From Clostridia bacterium (GTDB lineage: Bacteria > Bacillota > Clostridia > Lachnospirales > Cellulosilyticaceae), in the NCBI GenBank assembly GCA_029239755.1, contig JARBUI010000003.1:248001-312000 (forward strand): 64,000 nucleotides of DNA. Direction: 5' to 3'. This document shows positions 9,903 through 19,025 of this stretch, one piece after another (the first letter of the stretch is position 1; each line of letters opens with the position of its first letter). The notes below the pieces were generated by a model. The model was not told the origin of the DNA and ran no database searches. It was given only the letters and a program-made list of their open reading frames with translations. A program made the translations under genes and the position numbers.

Positions 9903-9921
9903 GGTGTATGAACTATACACC
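9903..9921. promoter_or_regulatory. Palindrome in the divergent promoter region, candidate operator
   Basis: GGTGTAT (9903-9909), five bases, ATACACC (9915-9921): perfect seven-base arms. It sits between the promoter of the sugar operon and that of the two-component system, where the encoded response regulator could bind. Confidence 0.4.
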
Positions 9922-9930
9922 CTTTGCATA

Positions 9931-9960
9931 TTGCACTTAGCCCCTTAAGTTTAGTATACT
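9931..9960 (+). promoter_or_regulatory. Promoter of the two-component system
   Basis: TTGCAC (9931-9936), 18-base spacer, TATACT (9955-9960), followed by AAAGGAGG just before the start codon at 9980. Confidence 0.6.
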
Positions 9961-9979
9961 ATTAAAAAGGAGGGTGAAA

Positions 9980-11515
9980 ATGCTGCCTATAACTTTTCTG
10001 CTTGTCATCTTTTCATTCACGCTACTCTACAAACAATACGATAAAAAGTCGAATTTATTTCTGATAGGCATTATTTTAACTTGGAGTCTATCTTTAATTG
10101 CTCTTATTATCTATTTGAAATCTATGAACTACTACTACAACATTGCAAATAAGTTATTTAGTCTCCCGGCAACGGTCTGGAAATTCTTACTTTTGTTAAA
10201 TATAGACATCGACCAGGCTATACGGCTTCTTAATATAGGAACACTTCTTTTTCCCTATTGTCTGATTGGATTTTCTATTTACTTTGCGCACCCAAAATCG
10301 CACTTACCCTATAAAACTTTATTAATTACCCTTGTAATAAGTCCGATTATTCAGGTTCTTTACTACGATAATTCTATCTACAAGCTTATCTTTCCGTATT
10401 TAATTAAAATGGGATCTTCTAATTTTAAATATTTAAATTACTACTTGCAATCATGCTTTAAACTAATCAATGTATCTTATATTCTCTTCTCCTTTTATAT
10501 ATTAGTTAGTTATTACGTAAAATACCCCAAGATTAAGTTTATCAAAAATAATATCCTCTATACGATTCTGTGCTTTATTCCAGTTGTATCTATTTATGTC
10601 TTTATGTTTTCGTGGCTGCCTATGCATTTTATCAGCCCTACTTTAATACCAAACTTTTTTAGATATGTCGTGCCAGATCTAAATAAATATATTTTATTGT
10701 TTAATATTTTCCCATATATTGTATTTGTTTCACTTGTATTTCTCTTAATTTCAATCTATAAATATAACGCTATAGATACCCATTATAAATTTCATACGCA
10801 CTACATCAACCATAGTATTAACGAAGCTTCTCTAGGTATAAAAACGATGACTCATTCTATTAAAAATCACATACTTGCTATTCAGAATGAAGCTCATTTT
10901 TTAGCTGAAAAATATTCAGCTGACGAGGATGCTGCGACTAGCCTTCGTCTCATAACAGAATCTTGTTCACATGCGTTTGAATCCATCAATAAGGCCTCTG
11001 AACATCTAAAAGTTATTCATGTAGATTTAAGGATTCAATCCTGCTATGACCCCATTGAGCTTATGTTAAAGCGTCTCACTTCTTCCTCTGTGGCCTCGAA
11101 ACTTGTTGTACACATAGGTACCCCTGTACCAACAGCTTACTTAGATATTTATTATTTTAGTGAGGCACTCTATAATATAGTAGATAATGCATTTGATGCA
11201 ATCAAACAAAAACCTGATGGATATGTTCATCTAAGTTTAAATCAAGTGGAGCATTTTGCTGTTATTTCTATTTCAGATAATGGCTGTGGTATGTCTGAAG
11301 AGGCTTTAAGTTCTCTATTTACACCTTTTCACAGTACTAAGAGTTCTTTAAGCAATTGGGGCGTTGGACTCTCCTATTGCCATAAAATTATTGACGCACA
11401 TGCTGGAGCAATTCATGTTGAAAGCAAACTAGGAATAGGTACTACATTTGAAATCATGATACCTACAACTTCACACGGACAGAAGGAGACTGCATTATGG
11501 GAGAAAAAATTATAA
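9980..11515 (+). CDS. Membrane sensor histidine kinase of the sugar locus
   Basis: A 511-residue kinase. The N-terminal ~265 residues hold about seven hydrophobic segments with short loops and no large extracellular domain. A short phosphoacceptor helix follows (MTHSIKNHILAI, His292, HxxKN type), then the ATPase domain with N-box VDNAFDAI (~400), G1 box SDNGCGM (~434) and G2 box NWGVGLS (~459). Start ATG 9980 is chosen over GTG 9974 because AAAGGAGG abuts the GTG but is six bases before the ATG. It overlaps its response regulator gene by 19 bases and diverges from the ABC/lyase operon. Sensing via membrane helices, or indirectly through the transporter, is inference. Confidence 0.88.
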   Translation: MLPITFLLVIFSFTLLYKQYDKKSNLFLIGIILTWSLSLIALIIYLKSMNYYYNIANKLFSLPATVWKFLLLLNIDIDQAIRLLNIGTLLFPYCLIGFSIYFAHPKSHLPYKTLLITLVISPIIQVLYYDNSIYKLIFPYLIKMGSSNFKYLNYYLQSCFKLINVSYILFSFYILVSYYVKYPKIKFIKNNILYTILCFIPVVSIYVFMFSWLPMHFISPTLIPNFFRYVVPDLNKYILLFNIFPYIVFVSLVFLLISIYKYNAIDTHYKFHTHYINHSINEASLGIKTMTHSIKNHILAIQNEAHFLAEKYSADEDAATSLRLITESCSHAFESINKASEHLKVIHVDLRIQSCYDPIELMLKRLTSSSVASKLVVHIGTPVPTAYLDIYYFSEALYNIVDNAFDAIKQKPDGYVHLSLNQVEHFAVISISDNGCGMSEEALSSLFTPFHSTKSSLSNWGVGLSYCHKIIDAHAGAIHVESKLGIGTTFEIMIPTTSHGQKETALWEKKL

Positions 11516-12183
11516 AAGTTATGATTGTTGATGACATGGCGGCACATAGAAGACGACTTGAACGCCTTATTAGTAAAGAGGATGATTTGCAACTAGTTTC
11601 CTCTGCTCAAAATGGTTATGAAGCTGTTATGCTTGCTGCGCTGCATCAGCCTGATATTATTCTGATGGATATTGAAATGGAAGATGCCCAATCTGGCATT
11701 ACAGCCTCAAAACAAATTAATAAATCACTTCCCAATATTAAGATTATTATTTTAACGGTTCATGACCATAGTCAAATCATAGTAGCTGCCTTTCAAACAG
11801 GTATTGTTGATTATCTCTTGAAATCATCTGAAGATACTGAAATTCTTGAAGCTATTCGCTCTGCTCATAAAAATCTTTCTCCAATTAGACCCATTATAGC
11901 GGAAAAGATAAGGCATGAATATAGAGAGATGAAAACGAGAGAACATAGCTTACTTTATATACTCAGGCTTATTTCTGAACTAACTTATAGCGAACTTGAA
12001 ATTGTTAAAATGCTGTGCTTAGGTTTATCACGCAGTGATATTGCCAAGAAACGCTTTGTAGAAGAAAGCACTATCAAAAAGCAAATAAACAGCATTCTTA
12101 AAAAATGCGAACAGAAGCGTACTAAAGACCTTATAGATATTGTAAAGGATCTAAAAATATTTGATATTCTTAATAAATTATAA
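11497..12183 (+). CDS. NarL/LuxR-type response regulator
   Basis: A 228-residue regulator with a receiver domain (acidic pair Asp12-Asp13, phosphoacceptor Asp58 in IILMDIEM, Thr87, Lys109) and a C-terminal LuxR-type helix-turn-helix (LTYSELEIVKMLCLGLSRSD, residues about 160-205, followed by ESTIKKQINSILKK). AAGGAGA lies seven bases before the ATG, inside the kinase gene. With the kinase it forms one operon. The divergent sugar operon is its most likely target; the palindrome at 9903-9921 is a candidate site. Clostridial sugar ABC loci are often paired with AraC-type (YesN-like) regulators, so a LuxR-type output is less usual. Confidence 0.92.
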   Translation: MGEKIIKVMIVDDMAAHRRRLERLISKEDDLQLVSSAQNGYEAVMLAALHQPDIILMDIEMEDAQSGITASKQINKSLPNIKIIILTVHDHSQIIVAAFQTGIVDYLLKSSEDTEILEAIRSAHKNLSPIRPIIAEKIRHEYREMKTREHSLLYILRLISELTYSELEIVKMLCLGLSRSDIAKKRFVEESTIKKQINSILKKCEQKRTKDLIDIVKDLKIFDILNKL

Positions 12184-12193
12184 GATCCATAAC

Positions 12194-12255
12194 AAAAGGG
12201 ACGTTTCTCCAATATTGCTGTTTTAAAACAGTACTATTGGAGAAACGTCCCTTTT
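12194..12255. terminator. Bidirectional terminator hairpin
   Basis: Outer arms 12194-12214 and 12235-12255 are exact 21-base reverse complements. The interior contains a further 14-base palindrome (12218-12231). A runs and T runs flank it, so it can serve both the response regulator gene and the convergent beta-glucuronidase gene. Confidence 0.8.
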
Positions 12256-12268
12256 ATTTCCTTTTGTA

Positions 12269-14005
12269 TCAAATATACACTAATTTTTCTTTCCAAAGTT
12301 TCCTTATTGCATGAGCTGCTAATTTAGGCTGTCTTTCTCTTGTGAGAAGTCCTTTTCTATTCATAACAACTCGGCTTGGACACTGACTTGTCTTAAAATC
12401 GGCATAGCACCAGATATGTGCTCCTATTGTATACTTTTTACTCTCTATGATTTTATATTGTTTCGTAACCATGTCTGCCTGATACTCTTCTGAAAACTGT
12501 TGCGGTGGATCAAAATGTATGCCCTGTATTGCATCTGCTCCAAACTCAGTGATCATAATAGGCTTTTTAAATACTTCATAGCATTCATCTAGCTTAGAAC
12601 TTAAGATTGAGCATCCTAAATCAATCCTACCTGCTTGTTCATACCAACCATAGTAGCGATTTAAACAAATCACATCAAAGTGCTTTAAAGCCACATCCCC
12701 CTCTATATCTACACAATTCACAATACTAATTGGTCTTTTGTCATCTAGTGATCTTGCATAATCATAAAGTGCTTTATAAAAGGCATCAGCTTCTGCCACA
12801 AATGTATCTCCTTCGTTAGCTAAACTCCACATAATGATACAAGGATGATTATAATCTCTATGAATCATTTCTCCAATAACCTTTTTTGCTTGATTTAAAA
12901 TCTTATCACCTTTATAATGACTTCTTACAAAATCAACAAACGGTGTTTCTCCAATAATGAGTAAACCTTTTCTATCTGCATAATCTAAAAATTCTTCACT
13001 ATAAGGGTAATGTGAAGTTCTAATAGAATTTGCCCCCATCCATTTTAACATATTAAAGTCTTTGATAATTATTGATTCATTCACTCCTTTTCCTAAAACT
13101 GGAAAATCCTCATGCATACCAAATCCTCTTAAAAAAATTTCTTCTCCATTAAGCAGTAGTTTAGTCCCTTGAATTTCTATCGTCCTTATGCCAACCATTT
13201 TTATATAATGATCTTCTATGTCGTGCTCATTTAATGTAAATTCCAATTCATACAAATACGGATTTTGAGGTGACCATAGTATAGCATCATCAATTTTTAT
13301 ACTACCCTGAATACTTGAAACATTGTTCACAGCATTTTGGCTGGTTACCCCATTTAATACGGTTTTTAAATACCCTTGGACTATTTTATTAAAATTAACA
13401 TGATAATGAATCACGCCACTTCTTCCAATAACTTCAGTATCAATCTTGATCTGACTGATATAAGTTTTATCAGTTGAATAAATAACAACAGACCGTTCAA
13501 TACCACCATAAGGAAAGAAATCATAGTAATTATTAGGATATTGTCCTTTAAACCCAATAATCTGTTCATCTTCAACATTGCCCGGTGGCAAACGATCTGG
13601 TAGAAACCTAGCATCAACTGCTATAACTATCTTATTTTTTTGATTATAATTGATAAAATGACTGATCTCAAATTCAAACGGAAGATGTCCACCTGTATGC
13701 TCTCCCATAAAATGCCCATTCACCCATACCTTTGCTAAATAATTAGCAGCACCAATCCGTAAATGTAGGAGGCTTCCCTCCATCATTCGTGGTATAAATA
13801 CTTCTTTTTCATACCATCCTGTTTCAAAGAAGTTCATTAAGTCTTGATGCTGCTCATTCCAGCTCGCTGGTACAGCTATTTCATATTGCTCAGGAATAGC
13901 TTTATACCAATTATTCTCTTGATTATTTTCATAGTCTACGGCGAACTTCCAAAATCCATCCAATGAAATAATTGATCTCTTACAATTTAATTGTGGATAT
14001 AACAT
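12269..14005 (-). CDS. uidA: Beta-glucuronidase (glycoside hydrolase family 2)
   Basis: A 578-residue cytoplasmic enzyme releasing beta-linked glucuronic acid. Order: sugar-binding jelly roll (1-170), immunoglobulin-like domain (~170-260), TIM barrel (~260-578). The catalytic acid/base is Glu398 in WSLANEGD and the nucleophile is Glu487 in MITEFGAD. The N-x-K carboxylate-recognition motif that marks glucuronidases among GH2 enzymes is present (Asn549-Arg-Lys551 in VVMNRKGLLTRERQPK). The length lies close to the usual ~600. AGGAGG precedes the ATG at a good distance. It has its own leader region, separate from the main operon, but complements it by removing saturated glucuronate. Confidence 0.93.
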   Translation of the reverse strand: MLYPQLNCKRSIISLDGFWKFAVDYENNQENNWYKAIPEQYEIAVPASWNEQHQDLMNFFETGWYEKEVFIPRMMEGSLLHLRIGAANYLAKVWVNGHFMGEHTGGHLPFEFEISHFINYNQKNKIVIAVDARFLPDRLPPGNVEDEQIIGFKGQYPNNYYDFFPYGGIERSVVIYSTDKTYISQIKIDTEVIGRSGVIHYHVNFNKIVQGYLKTVLNGVTSQNAVNNVSSIQGSIKIDDAILWSPQNPYLYELEFTLNEHDIEDHYIKMVGIRTIEIQGTKLLLNGEEIFLRGFGMHEDFPVLGKGVNESIIIKDFNMLKWMGANSIRTSHYPYSEEFLDYADRKGLLIIGETPFVDFVRSHYKGDKILNQAKKVIGEMIHRDYNHPCIIMWSLANEGDTFVAEADAFYKALYDYARSLDDKRPISIVNCVDIEGDVALKHFDVICLNRYYGWYEQAGRIDLGCSILSSKLDECYEVFKKPIMITEFGADAIQGIHFDPPQQFSEEYQADMVTKQYKIIESKKYTIGAHIWCYADFKTSQCPSRVVMNRKGLLTRERQPKLAAHAIRKLWKEKLVYI

Positions 14006-14282
14006 AGCAACCTCCTATTATGTATGTAATTACACCATGAATTTAACTTTATAAATTAAATATTACTTATATTGTCATTCTCATTTTATCAAATAAGTAA
14101 TTTTTTGTAAGGCGTATTTAATATACACTTTTAGGCCTATCATATTTTAAATCAGAAAAACTGTAAGAGATTTACTGCTAACTAATATATGTTTTTCTCC
14201 TCTTTTATAGAGGTATTATATTATTATTTAAACCTCCATCTTATTTGTCCATTACACTATTTATATTTACTAATATTATTGA

Positions 14283-15527
14283 TTACATACTAAATTCTCT
14301 GTAAGCTTCTTCACCATGTAACGATACATCAAGACCATTAATTTCTTCTGTCTCTGTAGTACGTATAGGTGTAATCATACTAATTAGTTTAAGAATAGCA
14401 AAGGTCATGAATGCTGCAAATCCAGCAATAGCGAGCATTGCTATCAGATGACTGCCAAGAAGTGACCAGTTTCCTCTTAGCACACCGTCTGCTCCATTTG
14501 GATTGACCGCCTTGGAAGCAAATAAGGCTGTTGCTATACAGCCCCAAATACCTGAAACGCCATGGCAGCCAAAAGCATCAAGGGCATCATCATACCCTAA
14601 CTTATATTTAAGAATAGCTATCGCCCCAAAGCTAAGAGCTCCCCCTGCCAGCCCAATAAAGAGAGCAGCTATAGGACTTACAAAACCAGCTCCTTGTGTT
14701 ATAGCAACAAGACCGCATATAGAACCCGAGAGAGTACCTAATGCTGTTGGTTTTTTAAATAGAATCCATTCGCATAGCAGCCATCCTATTGCACCTGTGG
14801 CCGCAGAAATATTCGTAGTTACAAATGCATTAACTGCTGCCCCATTCATTGCAAGGGCGCTTCCTGCATTAAATCCAAACCAGCCAAACCATAAGAGTCC
14901 AGCCCCAAGCATTGACATAGGAATATGGTGAGGTGCAGGCTTAGCTTTTTTACGGCGTCCAAGTACAATTGCACAAATAAGCCCAGAAATACCTGAATTA
15001 ATTTCAACTACAAATCCACCTGCAAAGTCCAAAACTCCTAATTGTTTAAGCCAGCCGGCTTTTTCCCCTGCGCCGCCCCAAACCCAGTGGGCTATAGGGT
15101 CATAGACAAAAGTGCTCCACAAAATAATAAAAAGTATAAATGCAGGAAAACGCATACGTTCAGCAAACGAGCCGGAAATAACAGCTGCCGTTATGACTGC
15201 AAACATCATTTGAAATGCCATAAATAAAAGCTGTGGAATAGTAGAAGCGTAATCTGCATTAGGCAGTTCTCCTACTCCCTTTAGAAAACTAAAATTGAGT
15301 CCACCTATAAAGCCTCCTATTGATGGGCCAAAAGCAAGCGAATAACCAATCAAAATCCATTGGACAGATATAACAATAAGTGCTGCATAACTATGCATGG
15401 TTGTACTTAATACATTTTTACTTCTAACCATTCCCCCATAAAAAAGTGCTAAGCCAGGTATCATTACCATGACAAGTGCAGCAGAAAAAATGACGAAACT
15501 CATATCTGCTCCGTTAATACTTTGCAT
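14283..15527 (-). CDS. amt: Ammonium transporter, Amt family, with Glu in the first twin-His position
   Basis: A 414-residue membrane protein of eleven predicted helices that imports ammonium. The start at 15527 (MQSINGADMS) has GGAGGG eight bases upstream; a longer frame to 15596 lacks such support. It shows the family blocks FYGGMVRSKNVLST, DFAGGFVVEINSGISG, GFNAGSALAMNG and DDALDAFGCHGVSGIWG. The second pore histidine is kept (His322), but the first is replaced by Glu175 (GAA codon). The C-terminal tail carries the DVSLHGEEAY segment that touches PII proteins in relatives, yet no glnK/glnB gene is adjacent. It is monocistronic, with its own promoter at 15686-15714. Confidence 0.95.
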   Translation of the reverse strand: MQSINGADMSFVIFSAALVMVMIPGLALFYGGMVRSKNVLSTTMHSYAALIVISVQWILIGYSLAFGPSIGGFIGGLNFSFLKGVGELPNADYASTIPQLLFMAFQMMFAVITAAVISGSFAERMRFPAFILFIILWSTFVYDPIAHWVWGGAGEKAGWLKQLGVLDFAGGFVVEINSGISGLICAIVLGRRKKAKPAPHHIPMSMLGAGLLWFGWFGFNAGSALAMNGAAVNAFVTTNISAATGAIGWLLCEWILFKKPTALGTLSGSICGLVAITQGAGFVSPIAALFIGLAGGALSFGAIAILKYKLGYDDALDAFGCHGVSGIWGCIATALFASKAVNPNGADGVLRGNWSLLGSHLIAMLAIAGFAAFMTFAILKLISMITPIRTTETEEINGLDVSLHGEEAYREFSM

Positions 15528-15685
15528 CCTAATCCCTCCATATGTATGTTTTTTAAATAAAAATAGTGCTCTCAAAACAACTCCGTCTTTTGTCAAACTA
15601 TCAAAGTAAAATAGCTCTCCAAAATAGAAAGTTGAAATGAAAACACCTTTGTTTTCTATTATTATTCAATTTACCAGCAATGCTA

Positions 15686-15714
15686 ATTGTACTTATACTT
15701 AGCAAAAATGTCAA
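15686..15714 (-). promoter_or_regulatory. Strong sigma-A promoter of amt
   Basis: Minus-strand TTGACA (15709-15714), 17-base spacer, TACAAT (15686-15691). This implies a leader of about 150 bases before the start codon. Confidence 0.75.
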
Positions 15715-15828
15715 TAATTTAGTAAAAATATCTTAAAAAATATTTTTATTACCTGTCCAAATCTACAAGTCCATGTATAGACAATATTTTTTGTCGAATA
15801 ATCCTCCGATATACTTTTCATTAAACTT

Positions 15829-15879
15829 AAAGAGGCTACTACATAACTAACTTTTAGTTCATTATGTAGTAGCCTCTTT
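15829..15879 (-). terminator. Terminator of the pst-phoU operon
   Basis: Arms 15829-15846 and 15862-15879 are exact 18-base reverse complements, just downstream of the phoU stop codon. Confidence 0.75.
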
Positions 15880-15884
15880 TTACT

Positions 15885-16553
15885 CTATTGTTGATGAATA
15901 ACATATTCCCCTGTACTGCTATAAAGGATCCATTCGGCAATATTAGTGATATGATCTGCAATTCTTTCTAAATACTTAATAATCATAATATAATGCACGC
16001 CATTTTGTATAAAATCCTTATCAGCAATCATTTCTGAAGTGATTTCTTCCCAAATTTTGAGAAAGATAGAGTCAATTTCATCATCTTCTTTGCATATCTT
16101 TTTCATAGCTTCAGTATCTTTAGATATAAAAGCATTCAACACTTCCTGAAGCATTGCCTTAGCCCCTAAAGCCATTTTTTCAATATGCCTTTTATAATTT
16201 ACATCTCTAGTCCATGTGCCGTCATTTAACCTAATACTATATTTACATATATCGCAGCATTGATCGGCTATTCTTTCTAAATCAGTAACAATCTTGACTA
16301 CGGATATAACAAATCTTAAATCTCCTGCAACGGGCTGCTGATGAGCTATCAGCATAGCACATTCTTTTTCAATTTCAATCTGCATATTGTCTATAATATC
16401 ATCTTGTTCAATAATACTATTTGCTAAATTATCATCATGGCTAATAATGGCTTGTATCGTTTTGTCTATAAGTTCCTCCGTCTGCTGCCCCATCTCCATA
16501 ATGTTTTTGTTAAGTTCTTTAAGCTTATCTTCATATACTTTCCTAGGCGTCAT
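15885..16553 (-). CDS. phoU: Phosphate transport regulator PhoU
   Basis: A 222-residue all-helical protein built of two similar three-helix bundles, each with the family signature E.D..ID..........E (EQDDIIDNMQIEIEKEC and KEDDEIDSIFLKIWEEI) that binds metal clusters in relatives. It signals phosphate status from the Pst transporter to PhoR. Start 16553 (MTPRKVYEDKL) is chosen because a GGAGAAGGAAAG purine stretch directly precedes it; the longer frame to 16577 would overlap pstB. Last gene of pstSCAB-phoU. Confidence 0.96.
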   Translation of the reverse strand: MTPRKVYEDKLKELNKNIMEMGQQTEELIDKTIQAIISHDDNLANSIIEQDDIIDNMQIEIEKECAMLIAHQQPVAGDLRFVISVVKIVTDLERIADQCCDICKYSIRLNDGTWTRDVNYKRHIEKMALGAKAMLQEVLNAFISKDTEAMKKICKEDDEIDSIFLKIWEEITSEMIADKDFIQNGVHYIMIIKYLERIADHITNIAEWILYSSTGEYVIHQQ

Positions 16554-16569
16554 CTTTCCTTCTCCTTTC

Positions 16570-17319
16570 TCAACCAAACCTTCCAGTTATATAGTCTTCT
16601 GTTTTTTTATGTTTAGGCAGATTAAATATTGTTTGAGTATCATCTACCTCAACTAATTCCCCCAGTAAGAAAAATGCTGTTCTATCTGATATTCTAGCTG
16701 CTTGCTGCATATTGTGCGTAACAATAACAATGGTATATTGCTTTTTAAGTTCACTAATTAAGTCTTCTATTTTAGATGTAGAAATAGGGTCAAGCGCTGA
16801 GGTTGGTTCATCCATCAAAAGAACCTCTGGACGCATGGCAATAGATCTAGCAATGCATATTCTTTGCTGCTGTCCCCCTGATACACTGATTGCATTTTTT
16901 CTAAGCTTATCTTTTACTTCGTCCCAGATAGCTGCTTTCTTAAGACTGTCTTCAACAATTTCATCAAGCTCAGCCTTTTTTTTAATCCCCTGCATCCTAG
17001 GCCCATAAGCAATATTATCATAAATGCTCATTGGAAAGGGATTGGGTTTTTGAAACACCATACCTACTTTTTTTCTAAGTTCAATGGTATCCATAGTAAA
17101 TATATCTTGTTCATTAAAGGTGATGGTTCCTTTAACTCTTGGACTTTCCGCTAAATCACTCATACGATTTAAAATTCTGAGGAGGGTAGACTTTCCGCAT
17201 CCTGATGGACCAATAAATGCCAGCACCTCATTTTTTGTTACATCTAAATTGATATGTTTAAGTGCCTCAAAGTCACCATAATAGAATGATAGATCTTTAA
17301 TACTAATTATTTTATTCAT
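16570..17319 (-). CDS. pstB: Phosphate ABC transporter ATP-binding protein PstB
   Basis: A 249-residue ATPase powering high-affinity phosphate uptake. Walker A is GPSGCGKST (37-45), the Q-loop [15 protein letters not shown] is typical of PstB, the signature is VSGGQQQR, and Walker B is [13 protein letters not shown]. The H-loop [12 protein letters not shown] follows. It lies 15 bases after pstA and 16 bases before phoU. Confidence 0.98.
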   Translation of the reverse strand: MNKIISIKDLSFYYGDFEALKHINLDVTKNEVLAFIGPSGCGKSTLLRILNRMSDLAESPRVKGTITFNEQDIFTMDTIELRKKVGMVFQKPNPFPMSIYDNIAYGPRMQGIKKKAELDEIVEDSLKKAAIWDEVKDKLRKNAISVSGGQQQRICIARSIAMRPEVLLMDEPTSALDPISTSKIEDLISELKKQYTIVIVTHNMQQAARISDRTAFFLLGELVEVDDTQTIFNLPKHKKTEDYITGRFG

Positions 17320-17334
17320 AACTTTTCCCCTTTA

Positions 17335-18129
17335 TTATTTTACTCTGCTCTTATTAAGTTTACTGCCAATAAAATAAGTAAACAAATTAAGAATTAAAAT
17401 AACTAACAATAAGATAAGTGCTGTACCATACGCTTCTTCAAAGGATATTCCCTCTTTAGCTAATAAGTATAGATGCACAGATAAAGTCCTTCCTGATTCT
17501 AGAGGACTTGCCGGTAATCTATACATAGTCCCTGCAGTAAGATAAATAGCTGCTGTCTCACCAACTATCCTTCCTGTTCCAAGGACAACACCAGTTAGGA
17601 TCCCTGGAAGTGCATTAGGTAAGACTACTCTACTGATCGTCGCAAATTTTGATGCTCCTAGTGCAAGTGATCCTTCTCTATAGGAAACTGGAACAGTTTT
17701 AAGTGCTTCTTCTGTTGTTTTAACTAGAGTTGGCAGTACCATCATAGATATGGTAAGTGCCCCTGACAATATAGAAAACCCCAGTTTTAAACTTGTTAAA
17801 AAGAACATCATACCGAATAAGCCAAATAATATAGAAGGTACCGCTGCTAAACTTTCTGTTGCAAAACGAATGCCTCTTACAAATCTTCCGCCTTTTGCAT
17901 ATTCATTAAGATAAATTGCTGCACCAATTCCTATGGGCGCTGCTATCCCCAAACCTATAACGACCATATAAAGAGTTGCGATAATAGGAGGTACTAGTTT
18001 AACTAAATCTATATTTCCAAATCCCTTTAAAAAAATATACCCTAAAATCCATAACAACATACCAATTGTTATTAGAGATATACATATGAGTACTGTAAAA
18101 GTAATCTTGTCTTTATATTTTACTTGCAT
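17335..18129 (-). CDS. pstA: Phosphate ABC transporter permease PstA
   Basis: A 264-residue membrane subunit with six predicted helices and a permease loop (VPVSYREGSLALGASKFATI...LPNALPGILTG). Start 18129 (MQVKYKDK) has AAAGGAG upstream and overlaps the end of pstC by 17 bases, suggesting translational coupling; the ATG at 18150 is an alternative. Confidence 0.96.
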   Translation of the reverse strand: MQVKYKDKITFTVLICISLITIGMLLWILGYIFLKGFGNIDLVKLVPPIIATLYMVVIGLGIAAPIGIGAAIYLNEYAKGGRFVRGIRFATESLAAVPSILFGLFGMMFFLTSLKLGFSILSGALTISMMVLPTLVKTTEEALKTVPVSYREGSLALGASKFATISRVVLPNALPGILTGVVLGTGRIVGETAAIYLTAGTMYRLPASPLESGRTLSVHLYLLAKEGISFEEAYGTALILLLVILILNLFTYFIGSKLNKSRVK

Positions 18130-18982
18130 TGCCGCTTCTCCTTTCTGCACTTCTTATAAACTGAGTAAGGAGAAAGTTTATAAGCATAATAAGTATAAAT
18201 AATACCATACCAGTTGCAAAGAGTGCCTGTTGATGAACACCGCTTGCATAACCCATTTCGATTGCAATATTAGCAGTAAGTGTTCTGACTGGATCCACCA
18301 AGCTTTTAGGAATGATTGCGGCATTACCAGATACCAATATAACTGCCATTGTCTCACCGAGTGCTCTTCCTATTCCTAACACAATGCCTGCCATAATTCC
18401 TGATTTTGCCGCTCCTAGCTGAACCTTGAAAATGTACTGGAACTTAGAAGCTCCAAGTCCTAATGCCCCTTCTTTATACTCATTTGGTACAGCCCTTAGA
18501 CTTACCTCCGTCATTCTTATAATGGTTGGTAAAATCATAATGGAAAGGATAAAAATAGCTGCTAAAAGACTGCTGCCTGCTCCTTTTCCGCCCCAAAGCT
18601 TATCTATAATAGGTACAATAACGGTAAGTCCCCAAAACCCATAAATAACAGAAGGAATCCCTGCTAAGAGGTCAATAGCGGCCGAAAATACTTTTGTTAC
18701 TTTAGATGGGAGTATTTCAACTAAAACGATAGCTGTACTTATTCCCACAATGACTCCTATAATAGTAGCTCCAATTGTCCCATAAATACTTGTAATAAGC
18801 ATTGGAAAAATTCCAAACTTTTCCCCCGTAGGGTTCCACTTCTTACCCAGTAAAAAATCTATTATATTTGTATGCCCGAAAAAGGGGAGACCCCCAAATA
18901 CAATGTAGGCTCCCATGAATGTTATAACAATAATCATTATTGCTGCACATAACCAAAATATCATTTTCATTAATTTATCCAT
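18113..18982 (-). CDS. pstC: Phosphate ABC transporter permease PstC
   Basis: A 289-residue membrane subunit with six predicted helices. It contains GKKWNPTGEKFGIFPMLITSIYGT near residue 45-70, a hallmark of PstC, and the permease loop VPNEYKEGALGLGASKFQYI. It forms the channel with PstA. It follows pstS by about 40 bases without a terminator. Confidence 0.97.
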   Translation of the reverse strand: MDKLMKMIFWLCAAIMIIVITFMGAYIVFGGLPFFGHTNIIDFLLGKKWNPTGEKFGIFPMLITSIYGTIGATIIGVIVGISTAIVLVEILPSKVTKVFSAAIDLLAGIPSVIYGFWGLTVIVPIIDKLWGGKGAGSSLLAAIFILSIMILPTIIRMTEVSLRAVPNEYKEGALGLGASKFQYIFKVQLGAAKSGIMAGIVLGIGRALGETMAVILVSGNAAIIPKSLVDPVRTLTANIAIEMGYASGVHQQALFATGMVLFILIMLINFLLTQFIRSAERRSGNASKI

Positions 18983-19025
18983 CTCTATATCATCTACCTT
19001 AATTTATTTTTGGTTTATTCCAGTA

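Larger units (their letters stand above)
15528..15884. other. Gene-free stretch upstream of the ammonium transporter
   Basis: Holds the pst-operon terminator (15829-15879), the amt promoter (15686-15714) and an amt leader of about 150 bases. I see no open reading frame with a ribosome-binding site and no recognisable riboswitch. Confidence 0.6.

Noticed and set aside
12269..14005. GH2 gene as beta-galactosidase
   Set aside because: It has the N-x-K motif (Asn549, Lys551) diagnostic of glucuronidases and the shorter length of that group.
15528..15685. Riboswitch in the long amt leader
   Set aside because: No conserved riboswitch core recognised; only short local pairing was visible.
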